From: Micavibrio sp. UBA7689 | GTDB lineage: Bacteria; Pseudomonadota; Alphaproteobacteria; Micavibrionales; Micavibrionaceae | Assembly: GCA_002482805.1 (NCBI GenBank) | Contig: DLGR01000008.1 | Span: 55,174-69,848, forward strand | DNA: 14,675 nt | Reading direction: 5' to 3' | Part shown: piece by piece, positions 5,966 to 12,797 of the stretch | Layout: every line of letters begins with the position of its first letter | Numbering within the stretch: the stretch's first letter is position 1 | Notes under the pieces: model-generated | Told to the model about the DNA's origin: nothing | What the model saw: only the letters and a program-made list of their open reading frames with translations | Databases searched by the model: none | Made by a program: the position numbers and the translations under genes

Positions 5966-7090
5966 CTACTTCCCGAATGCCTGTCTAACCCAAGGGCCGA
6001 TGTCCTGCAAGGGTAGAACCGCGCTGCACAAACCGCCGACCGCAACAGCGCCCGGCATACCCCACACGACAGATGTTTCCTGATCTTGCGCCACCACGCG
6101 CCCGCCGCCTTCGGCAACGCGTTTGCATCCTTCCAGCCCGTCATGGCCCATGCCTGTCAATATAACGGTGAGGAATTTCGGACCCCAGACATCGATGGCG
6201 GAACGCAACATCGGATCGACCGACGGTTTGCAGAAATTTTCAGGCGGGCCTTCATTGAGTTTGATGGCGATTTTCGTGCCCGTCTTTTCGAACGTCATGT
6301 GGTGACCGCCCGCCGCGACATAAGCTTTGCCTTTTTCCACGACCATGCCGTTCTCGCCTTCAAAGGTAGGCACACCCGTATGTTGTTCGATATGCTGGGC
6401 CAGAATTTTCGTGAAGGTCGCGGGCATGTGCTGGGTGATAACGATGGGCACATCCAAATTCTTAAAATGGGATATGACTTTAAACAAAGCCTGTGGGCCG
6501 CCCGTGCTCGACCCGATGGCCACCAGATTAGGGCGGAAAGTTTCACCCGCCGCATGTTTGCGCAGTTCGAACGGCGTTTTGGTCTTGAGCGCAGCGTTTT
6601 GCCCGCCCGCATACATGGTAGAAGAGGTAGGTGTGGCGGGGGCAGCGCGTTTACGGCGGCCGAGTGCTTTGACCACGCGCAATACTTCTGATTTGAAATC
6701 GCCTTCGCCGTGCAGTTCGGATGTGTTGGAAGGTTTGGCGATGCATTCGGTTGCGCCGAGTTCCAAAGCTTTCAATGTTATTTCCGCGTTGCGTGTGGAA
6801 AGGGTCGAACACATCACGACTTTCACGCCGGGTGACGCCGCGAGTATTTTGGGTAGCGCGGTAATGCCGTCCATCACGGGCATTTCAATATCGAGAATGA
6901 CGACATCGGGATGATGTTTTGCGGCGGAAGCCACAGCCAGTTCGCCGTTCGCGACGCTCGCCACAATCTTGATATCCTGCTCGGCTTCAAGAATGCGTGC
7001 GATCATGCCGCGCACCACAGCGGAATCATCGACCAGCATGACCTGAACGGGATCGGAGGGAGTGCCGGGATGAGCCGTGGTGAAAGGCAT
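5966..7090 (-). CDS. cheB: Chemotaxis response regulator / protein-glutamate methylesterase CheB
   Basis: CheB removes methyl groups from (and deamidates) chemoreceptors when phosphorylated by CheA, opposing CheR. The 374-aa product has an N-terminal receiver (15-120) with the acidic pair D21/D22, phosphoacceptor D67 (VILDIEMP) and K119 (AKPS). A 65-residue linker rich in Lys, Ala and Thr follows. The methylesterase domain carries the triad S195 (IGSSTGGP), H221 (TQHMP) and D317 (LTGMGHDG). The linker is longer than in enteric CheB. The ATG at 7090 has AAGGG about 6 nt upstream; cheY ends 19 nt before. All catalytic residues are intact, so a working adaptation enzyme is expected. Confidence 0.97.
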   Translation of the reverse strand: MPFTTAHPGTPSDPVQVMLVDDSAVVRGMIARILEAEQDIKIVASVANGELAVASAAKHHPDVVILDIEMPVMDGITALPKILAASPGVKVVMCSTLSTRNAEITLKALELGATECIAKPSNTSELHGEGDFKSEVLRVVKALGRRKRAAPATPTSSTMYAGGQNAALKTKTPFELRKHAAGETFRPNLVAIGSSTGGPQALFKVISHFKNLDVPIVITQHMPATFTKILAQHIEQHTGVPTFEGENGMVVEKGKAYVAAGGHHMTFEKTGTKIAIKLNEGPPENFCKPSVDPMLRSAIDVWGPKFLTVILTGMGHDGLEGCKRVAEGGGRVVAQDQETSVVWGMPGAVAVGGLCSAVLPLQDIGPWVRQAFGK

Positions 7091-7109
7091 GGAGTACCCT
7101 TAAAAGAAT

Positions 7110-7490
7110 TTACGCAGATTTGGATGTGACGAGCCCGATTTGGGAAAATTTGGATTCGATGATTTCGGAATCAAAAGGTTTCATGATGTATTCGTTGGCG
7201 CCCGCATTCATCGCGCGTGTTATGTGCGCCATATCGTTTTCGGTGGTGCAGAAAATAACCTTCGGGCCTTTGCCGTTCGGCATCTGGCGCAGCTTCTCCA
7301 GAAATTCGATGCCGCTCATAACGGGCATGTTCCAGTCGAGCAGGATGGCATCGGGCATGGCCTTTGTGCAGGCCTCATAGGCTTTCTGGCCGTCTTCGGC
7401 CTCTTCGCAGGCGTAGCCGAGATCTTCGACAATACGGCGCGCGACTTTGCGCACAACGCGGGAATCATCGACTACCAAACATGAAGGCAT
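7110..7490 (-). CDS. cheY: Chemotaxis response regulator CheY
   Basis: This single-domain receiver of 126 aa carries the signal from CheA to the flagellar motor. From ATG 7490 the residues are D8/D9 (LVVDDSRVVRK), phosphoacceptor D52 (ILLDWNMP), T82 (FCTTEND) and K104 (IMKPF). The spacing D52-T82-K104 (30 and 22) equals that of E. coli D57-T87-K109. A longer version starting at GTG 7499 would overlap the cheW stop as GTGA. I prefer ATG 7490 because GGAG lies 8 nt upstream of it and alphaproteobacterial CheY proteins typically begin right at MxxCLVVDDS. Its place between cheW and cheB matches operons of the Azospirillum Che1 type. No CheZ is present in the window, so dephosphorylation must rely on self-hydrolysis or another sink. 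Confidence 0.96.
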   Translation of the reverse strand: MPSCLVVDDSRVVRKVARRIVEDLGYACEEAEDGQKAYEACTKAMPDAILLDWNMPVMSGIEFLEKLRQMPNGKGPKVIFCTTENDMAHITRAMNAGANEYIMKPFDSEIIESKFSQIGLVTSKSA

Positions 7491-7495
7491 TTTAC

Positions 7496-7978
7496 TCACT
7501 CCAACTCTGTTTCAGGTTCCAGTGCATCCAGAAGGCGCGGAACATCGAGCACGACCAGAAGTTTTTCTTTCAATCTGTAGATTCCGTTAGACATGCCGCG
7601 CCAGTGGGCATCAAGCGTAGAGGGATTGTTCTCGTAATCGCGCATGGCTAGGCTCATGACATCGCCGACCTTATCGATCATCAAACTATACAATTCGCCG
7701 CCATGTTCGACAACGACATGCATGGTTTTTCCAGCATCTTCGCGTGGCTTCATGCCAAGGCATGCGCGCATGTTGACGGCGGTGACAATGCGGCCGCGCA
7801 AATTCAAGGCGCCCGCGATTTGCGGCGGGGCGAGAGGGACGCGTGTGACGCGCTGTTCGCTCAAAACATCCTGCGCCTGCAGAATCGGAATGCCGAAAAT
7901 CTGGTCGCCGATATAAATGGTGAGGTAATCACGTGTGGAATCGGCAATCGCAGAAGATTGTGCGACCAGCGCAGTCAT
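7496..7978 (-). CDS. cheW: Chemotaxis adaptor protein CheW
   Basis: CheW couples CheA to chemoreceptors in the polar array. The 160-aa product has a single CheW/SH3-like domain: DYLTIYIGDQIFGIPI (17-32), the diagnostic PPQIAGALNLRGRIVTAVNM (51-70), YSLMIDKVGDVMSL, and the closing GIYRLKEKLLVVLDVPRLL. The start ATG 7978 overlaps the cheA stop as ATGA, and the gene end touches the alternative GTG of cheY, so translation is probably coupled across cheA, cheW and cheY. The frame is open further upstream inside cheA, but that extension has the composition of out-of-frame sequence and is not part of the protein. Confidence 0.96.
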   Translation of the reverse strand: MTALVAQSSAIADSTRDYLTIYIGDQIFGIPILQAQDVLSEQRVTRVPLAPPQIAGALNLRGRIVTAVNMRACLGMKPREDAGKTMHVVVEHGGELYSLMIDKVGDVMSLAMRDYENNPSTLDAHWRGMSNGIYRLKEKLLVVLDVPRLLDALEPETELE

Positions 7979-10626
7979 CGTGCACCTGCCGCATGTTTTA
8001 CGCTTTGGTTTGCGACCAACGTTTCGGTGAGGGTGGCGAGGAGCGTGTCGCGATCGAATTTTGCGATATAGCGCGAGAATCCGACTTCCATACCGTGATG
8101 CACATCTTGTTCCGTGGTGTGGGAAGTCAATGCCACCATAGGCGTGTGCAACCATGTACTGCCTTCTTCGCGGACCTTTTGCGCAAACTCAAAGCCATTC
8201 ATGTGCGGCATTTCGATATCGCTAACGATAATGTCGAATCTTTCACCGTCTTCACGCATTTTCAGCGCGGTGGCGGCGGAATCCAGTGTGGTGACGTCAT
8301 ACCCCGCGACTTTGAGAAGGGGCGTGAGCATGTTTCTAAAGAACGGAGAGTCATCGACCAGTAAAACGCGACGGCCTTGCGTGGTTTGCTGACCGTAAGA
8401 TTCCTCGCCATGGGATTTGAACCAGTCCCTATCCGTATTGCGCACGAAGTAACCGATATCGACGACATCGGTTGCTTTGCCGTTGATGATGGCGGAACCC
8501 ACGATGCCGCCATGGTCGGAGGCGACCTGCACATCGACGAATTCTTCGGTGATGTCGATGATTTTTTCGACGACAAGTCCCATGGAATTGGCATCGTCAT
8601 GAAAGACGAGGATCGGTTTTTTGCCTTTGGTGCGCATATCGACGGAAGTATCGAACGGCGTGAGCGGCATTAATTGGCCGCGATATTGAATCATCATCTT
8701 GCCGCCCGATGTTTCGATATCGGAGGTTTTGATTTCTTCGAGGCGCGCGACGAGGGAAAGCGGCACGGCCTTGGGTGCGGAGTCATTCGTGGCAAACAGC
8801 AACAGCGGGGTTTTTTCGCGCACCGGCCCGGTTTTTTCCATTTCCTTGGGTGTGGCGTCTGCAATATCGGTTTCGCCCGATGCTTTCGCAACACCGTTGG
8901 GGTCGAGGATCATGATGACAGAGCCGTCGCCCAGAATGGTGTTGCCCGAAAACACTTCGAGATTTTTCAAAACCTTCGCAACGGGTTTTACCACGATCTC
9001 TTCGGTATCAAACACTTTATCGACGATGATGCCGAATTGATACGCGCCGATTTGCGTAACGACGATATATTGGTTTGCACGCGCTTCACCGCCCAGTTCC
9101 AGCAAGTTGCGCAAAGAGACTAGGGGGAGCAGATGATCGCGCAGGCGATAGAAAGGCGTGCCGTTGACTTCTTCGATCTTGGCGGATGTCGTCGGGGTGG
9201 TGCGCACGAGTTCCCGCACGGCCAATTGAGGAATGGCGAATTTTTCGCCGCCTGCCTCTACGATCAACGCGGAGACGATGGCGAGTGTGAGTGGAATTTT
9301 GATCAGGAAGGTCGAACCTTTGCCTTCCACAGATTTCAAAACGATAGAACCGCCTATTTTTTCGATGTTGTTGCGCACGACATCCATACCGACGCCACGG
9401 CCCGAAACGGAGGTGACTTTTTCCGCCGTAGAAAAACCCGCCTTGAAAATATATTGCTGGATCGATTGATCCGACATGGCGGCGACTTCTTCTTCGGTCG
9501 CCAAACCGTTCTTGATGATTTTTTCTTTGATTTTAGCGAGCGGCAGGCCTTTGCCGTCATCGGTGATTTCGATGATGATATGGCCGCCTTCGTGATAGGC
9601 CTTCAAAACGATCCTGCCCGTTTCTGGTTTGCCCTTGGCGATGCGATCTGCAGGCATTTCCACGCCGTGATCGGCGGAATTACGGACCATGTGGGTCAGC
9701 GGATCCTTGATCATCTCCAGAATCTGGCGGTCCAGTTCGGTGGCTTCGCCTTCCATGACCAGATCGATTTTCTTATTCAATTCCATCGAAAGATCGCGGA
9801 TGATGCGGGGGAGTTTCGACCATGCGTTGCCGATGGGCTGCATACGCGTTTTCATCACGCCCTCCTGCAGGTCTGTTACGACATGCGAAAGGCGCTGCAA
9901 TGGCGCGGAGAATACATTGTCGCGTTTGTTGCGCAACGTCTGGAGCAATTGATTGCGCGTCAGAACCAGTTCGGACACCAGCGTCATCAAATCTTCGAGC
10001 ACATCGACATTTACGCGCAAGGATTCCGCCGTGGCGACAGGGGCCTTCGCGCCGTGATCTTCGGTTTTTTCAACGGCGGCGGGTTTTGCTTCCTCTTCTT
10101 CCATCTTGTGGTCGTCGGTTTCGGGAACCGTGACGATGGTGTGCCATTGATCGGGCGAAAGCACGGGCGTGGCATCAAACAACGCCTGCAGTTCGTCGAT
10201 GGCGGCGTCGCCTTTCGATCCGTCCTTGGCGTTTTCGGTGTTGCCGTCGCGGCCTTCATAGACGGCGTCGAGTTTTGCGATAAGTTCTGAATCGTCGCCT
10301 TGCGGTTCGGAGCCTGTGGCTTCGAGACCCGAAACGATTTGTTTGATACGGTCGAAAGATTCAAAAATGAGCGTGACGTAGGCGGGTGTGACCTTTAGAT
10401 CGCCGTCGCGGAAACGCCCCATGACGTTTTCGGCGCGGTGCGCCACGGTCTCAAGACGCGGCAATCCCAAAAATCCGCACGTGCCTTTGATGGTGTGCAT
10501 CAGGCGGAAGATGGAAGAGATCAATTCCTTGTCATTGGGATTTTGTTCGAGGCGAACCATGTCGAGGTCCAGTGCCCCGAGACTTTCGTTCGTTTCCGTC
10601 AGAAATTCGCCGATCAGTTCGTCCAT
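7975..10626 (-). CDS. cheA: Hybrid chemotaxis histidine kinase CheA with C-terminal receiver
   Basis: CheA is the kinase of the chemosensory array: it autophosphorylates and passes phosphate to CheY and CheB. The 883 aa comprise an Hpt domain (1-105) with H44 in LMHTIKGTCGFLG; an acidic linker (106-200) without a recognisable P2 domain; the dimerisation helices (200-270); the ATPase domain (about 285-448) with N-box HMVRNSADHGVE (312-323), DDGKGL and GRGVGMDVV; a first CheW-like domain (450-580); a second, divergent CheW-like region (605-735); and a receiver (752-870) with D758/D759, D803 (VSDIEMP) and K856 (AKFD). A C-terminal receiver is absent from enteric CheA but known in other hybrid CheA proteins. 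GGGGA precedes ATG 10626 at a good distance. The upstream region has a CtrA-type box at 10712-10727. It is first in the che operon. Confidence 0.97.
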   Translation of the reverse strand: MDELIGEFLTETNESLGALDLDMVRLEQNPNDKELISSIFRLMHTIKGTCGFLGLPRLETVAHRAENVMGRFRDGDLKVTPAYVTLIFESFDRIKQIVSGLEATGSEPQGDDSELIAKLDAVYEGRDGNTENAKDGSKGDAAIDELQALFDATPVLSPDQWHTIVTVPETDDHKMEEEEAKPAAVEKTEDHGAKAPVATAESLRVNVDVLEDLMTLVSELVLTRNQLLQTLRNKRDNVFSAPLQRLSHVVTDLQEGVMKTRMQPIGNAWSKLPRIIRDLSMELNKKIDLVMEGEATELDRQILEMIKDPLTHMVRNSADHGVEMPADRIAKGKPETGRIVLKAYHEGGHIIIEITDDGKGLPLAKIKEKIIKNGLATEEEVAAMSDQSIQQYIFKAGFSTAEKVTSVSGRGVGMDVVRNNIEKIGGSIVLKSVEGKGSTFLIKIPLTLAIVSALIVEAGGEKFAIPQLAVRELVRTTPTTSAKIEEVNGTPFYRLRDHLLPLVSLRNLLELGGEARANQYIVVTQIGAYQFGIIVDKVFDTEEIVVKPVAKVLKNLEVFSGNTILGDGSVIMILDPNGVAKASGETDIADATPKEMEKTGPVREKTPLLLFATNDSAPKAVPLSLVARLEEIKTSDIETSGGKMMIQYRGQLMPLTPFDTSVDMRTKGKKPILVFHDDANSMGLVVEKIIDITEEFVDVQVASDHGGIVGSAIINGKATDVVDIGYFVRNTDRDWFKSHGEESYGQQTTQGRRVLLVDDSPFFRNMLTPLLKVAGYDVTTLDSAATALKMREDGERFDIIVSDIEMPHMNGFEFAQKVREEGSTWLHTPMVALTSHTTEQDVHHGMEVGFSRYIAKFDRDTLLATLTETLVANQSVKHAAGAR

Positions 10627-10687
10627 ACATATTCCCCGCCGCGGATTAACCGCGCACGATGTTCAAAAATTCTAGAAAACGCCTAAT

Positions 10688-10727
10688 ACATTAGAAAGTG
10701 ACATAAGATCATTAAGGTGATGTTAAC
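10688..10727 (-). promoter_or_regulatory. CtrA-type box and promoter of the che operon
   Basis: The + strand reads TTAAGGTGATGTTAAC at 10712-10727, an exact TTAA-N7-TTAAC, the CtrA consensus of Caulobacter and relatives. On the minus strand its downstream half (TTAA at 10715-10712) overlaps a -35-like TTAATG, followed by 16 bp and TAATGT (10693-10688). This places the box over the -35, as in CtrA-activated promoters, with a leader of about 55 nt before the cheA ATG. Binding is inferred from the consensus match and context. Confidence 0.65.
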
Positions 10728-10772
10728 CACATCAGCCGAACGGGGCAATAGGGCCTTGAAAAGTCTCGCGTT

Positions 10773-11474
10773 CTAGGCGGCGGGCGCAGGGCAATCGAGA
10801 ACGAATGTGACGCGGTCTTCGCGTTTGTCCTTGATGCTCACCTTGTATCCATAATGCTCTGCAATCACGGAGATAGCGTAAGGATGGACGAGGCGGGGAT
10901 CGAGTTCTTCGGCGGAGATTTCCTGTTTCAGCGCGGCTTCGACATTGTCGCGCAAAAGAACGGTATCGCCTTCGGCGAGAATGATTGTCTGGTTGCCTTC
11001 ACCGGGGCGGACCATGACATAGCCGCCTTTCACGAGACATTCCATCGCGAGCATCATCGTGCACATCAGCATTTTGCAATAGGCGAAGGGATAGGGTTTC
11101 GCGGGCCCGAGATTGCCAAAGGGGTCCCATTGTTGTGTGATCTTTCCGTCGGCGGAGATCAGTTGCGAGAAAGCTTTTTGCACATCTTCCGGTTTGACGT
11201 TGTTGTCGCGCCCGCCTGCGCCATAGGCGATACGGAAAGCCTGTAATTTTGCGGAAGCCTGCGAAGCGGAATGCGAGATCAGACCGAGCGCATCCTTGCG
11301 TTGTTCGGGATCGTCGCCCATTTCTTCCATGAATTCGACGCCGTTGTTGATAGCGCCCACGGGGGAGATAAGGTCATGACAAATGCGGGAAGCGAGCAAT
11401 TCGAGAACGGAGGCGGCTTGTTTTTTCGTTTCGGTCACGGGCGTTTCTTCCGTTTGCGGCTGGGGTAACGTCAT
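10773..11474 (-). CDS. chpT: ChpT-type histidine phosphotransferase
   Basis: The 233-aa product starts, after a polar 20-residue extension, with the diagnostic LLASRICHDLISPVGAINNG; H33 is the phosphorylated histidine. The rest fits the degenerate, non-ATP-binding kinase-like C-terminal domain of the family (YPFAYCKMLMCTMMLAMECL, then HPYAISVIAEHYG and VTFVLDCPAPA). In Caulobacter, ChpT receives phosphate from CckA and passes it to CtrA and CpdR, linking cell cycle and motility. The length is slightly above the usual 210-230. GAGG lies about 8 nt before ATG 11474. It follows galU by 42 nt and is probably in the same operon. Immediately downstream is the che operon with its CtrA box. A close paralogue with a different relay role cannot be excluded, but the HDLISPVGA signature is characteristic. 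Confidence 0.88.
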   Translation of the reverse strand: MTLPQPQTEETPVTETKKQAASVLELLASRICHDLISPVGAINNGVEFMEEMGDDPEQRKDALGLISHSASQASAKLQAFRIAYGAGGRDNNVKPEDVQKAFSQLISADGKITQQWDPFGNLGPAKPYPFAYCKMLMCTMMLAMECLVKGGYVMVRPGEGNQTIILAEGDTVLLRDNVEAALKQEISAEELDPRLVHPYAISVIAEHYGYKVSIKDKREDRVTFVLDCPAPAA

Positions 11475-11516
11475 CTTTGATCCTCAAGCTGTTCGATGGG
11501 ACCATTTATTGGGGGT

Positions 11517-12398
11517 CTACCGGTATTTGTCCAGCAGTTTCCGCACGCTATCCGCAATGTCGGTGTCGGCCAGACCGTAGGCGATGTTGGCTTCGATAAA
11601 GCCGATGCGCGAACCGCAATCGTAATCCTCCCCTTTAAACGTAATACCGTTGAAAGGCTGTATGCCGATCAGCTTTGCCATAGAATCGGTAAGCTGGATT
11701 TCATTGCCGGCTCCGCGTTCAAAAGCCGAAAGATATTCAAAGACTTCCGGCTGTAAGATATAGCGACCTGTGATGGAAAGATTGGATGGCGCAAATTCCG
11801 GTTTAGGTTTTTCTACCATTCCATTGATCCCATAGAGATTATCGCGTGCGGAAGAGGGATCGATGATGCCGTATTTGTCGGTTTCTGATTTCGGCACTTC
11901 AGTGAGAGCCAGAACATTGCCGCCGATTTTTTCGTAAACTTCCATCATCTGTGCGAGGCAGGATTTGGATTTCGGCGTGTGAACCACGACATCGGGGAGC
12001 ATTACCGCAAAAGGTTCGTCGCCGACCAGCTCTTTCGCGCACCAAACGGCGTGGCCGAGGCCGAGCGGTTCATTTTGGTAGGCGAGTTTCATCGCGCCTT
12101 CGGGAAGGTTCGAGGAGCGGAGTTTTTCTAGGATCTCCAGCTTGCCGCGCTGCTCCAAAATGGCTTCGAGCGGTTTGTTCTGTTTGAAGTGAAGATGCAG
12201 CGCTTCTTTCGAAGGGCTTGTAACGAAAATGAATTCTTCGATACCCGCTTCGATGGCTTCTTCAACATTGTGCTGGATCAGCGGCTTGTCGCCGACAGTG
12301 ATCATTTCTTTCGGGATGACTTTGGTGGCGGGCAAAAAGCGCGTGCCCAAACCCGCTACGGGGAAGACAGCCTTACGAACGGGTTTGAATTTCGACAT
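11517..12398 (-). CDS. galU: UTP--glucose-1-phosphate uridylyltransferase
   Basis: GalU makes UDP-glucose from UTP and glucose-1-phosphate in the cytosol, feeding lipopolysaccharide, exopolysaccharide and osmoregulated glucans. The 293-aa product has the nucleotidyltransferase signature AGLGTRFLPATKVIPKEM (15-32), GDKPLIQHNVEEAI, NEPLGLGHAVWCAKELVGDE (109-128), the metal-binding region VMLPDVVV (132-139), MVEKPKPE (194-201), TGRYIL and GNEIQLTDS. These are the full conserved set and the usual length. No strong Shine-Dalgarno precedes ATG 12398. The 89-aa membrane protein gene ends 30 nt upstream and chpT starts 42 nt downstream, both on the same strand, so one transcript is likely. Confidence 0.96.
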   Translation of the reverse strand: MSKFKPVRKAVFPVAGLGTRFLPATKVIPKEMITVGDKPLIQHNVEEAIEAGIEEFIFVTSPSKEALHLHFKQNKPLEAILEQRGKLEILEKLRSSNLPEGAMKLAYQNEPLGLGHAVWCAKELVGDEPFAVMLPDVVVHTPKSKSCLAQMMEVYEKIGGNVLALTEVPKSETDKYGIIDPSSARDNLYGINGMVEKPKPEFAPSNLSITGRYILQPEVFEYLSAFERGAGNEIQLTDSMAKLIGIQPFNGITFKGEDYDCGSRIGFIEANIAYGLADTDIADSVRKLLDKYR

Positions 12399-12428
12399 GG
12401 GATCTTATTGCACCGCGGGAGGTTTAGT

Positions 12429-12698
12429 TCAAGCACCGAAAGCGTTGTAGACAGGCGGCGTGAATTTTTCGGCGAGCAGAAAGCCGCCGATGCCGACCGA
12501 CGTCACCCATTGAACCGGATCGGGGAATTTACGCGCGGCGAAATCGAATTCCTGCAAATAGGTGGCTTCGTCGAAGGGTTTGCCGGATTTTTTGAAGTGA
12601 TCCATGACGTCCCAACCCGTCGTGGCGCCAAGATACGCGCCGGGGATTTGTACGGCGACGAGGAAGGTGGAAGCAACGAATAAACCTTTAACTGACAT
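12429..12698 (-). CDS. 89-aa small membrane protein, unrecognised
   Basis: The product starts with a hydrophobic segment at 5-24 (GLFVASTFLVAVQIPGAYLG), followed by an amphipathic, charged middle (FKKSGKPFDEATYLQEFDFA). A second weaker hydrophobic stretch lies at about 62-77 (VQWVTSVGIGGFLLAEK). It may be an inner-membrane protein with one or two passes, or an anchored periplasmic one. ATG 12698 has no Shine-Dalgarno; the promoter at 12705-12733 ends 6 nt before it, so the mRNA may be leaderless. It is first in the transcription unit with galU and chpT. I recognise no family, and its link to galU is positional only. Confidence 0.75.
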   Translation of the reverse strand: MSVKGLFVASTFLVAVQIPGAYLGATTGWDVMDHFKKSGKPFDEATYLQEFDFAARKFPDPVQWVTSVGIGGFLLAEKFTPPVYNAFGA

Positions 12699-12704
12699 AA
12701 CGGG

Positions 12705-12733
12705 GTTTTAGGTTATGAAAATAGTTAAGTCAA
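12705..12733 (-). promoter_or_regulatory. Promoter of the 89-aa gene/galU/chpT unit
   Basis: On the minus strand TTGACT (12733-12728, five of six matches to the -35), a 17-bp spacer and TAAAAC (12710-12705) stand 6 nt before the ATG at 12698. The -35 and spacing are good and the -10 is fair. Transcription would start at about the start codon. Confidence 0.55.
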
Positions 12734-12760
12734 GAAAACTTCGAAGGTCCGCGCTCGGGA

Positions 12761-12787
12761 TTGAGAAACGGCCGGTTTGCCTATAGA
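12761..12787 (+). promoter_or_regulatory. Candidate promoter of pepP
   Basis: TTGAGA (12761-12766), a short 15-bp spacer and TATAGA (12782-12787, five of six matches) end 10 nt before the pepP ATG. The short spacer lowers confidence. With no Shine-Dalgarno in the remaining bases, a leaderless or nearly leaderless mRNA is likely. Confidence 0.4.
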
Positions 12788-12797
12788 TTCTTAATCC

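Noticed and set aside
7979..8155. 59-residue N-terminal extension of CheW
   Set aside because: It overlaps the CheA receiver in another frame; the ATGA junction at 7975-7978 and the family start support the shorter protein.
9133..10290. 385-codon plus-strand frame opposite cheA
   Set aside because: It is rich in Phe, Asp, His and Gln as expected from the antisense of this codon usage; cheA is certain on the other strand.
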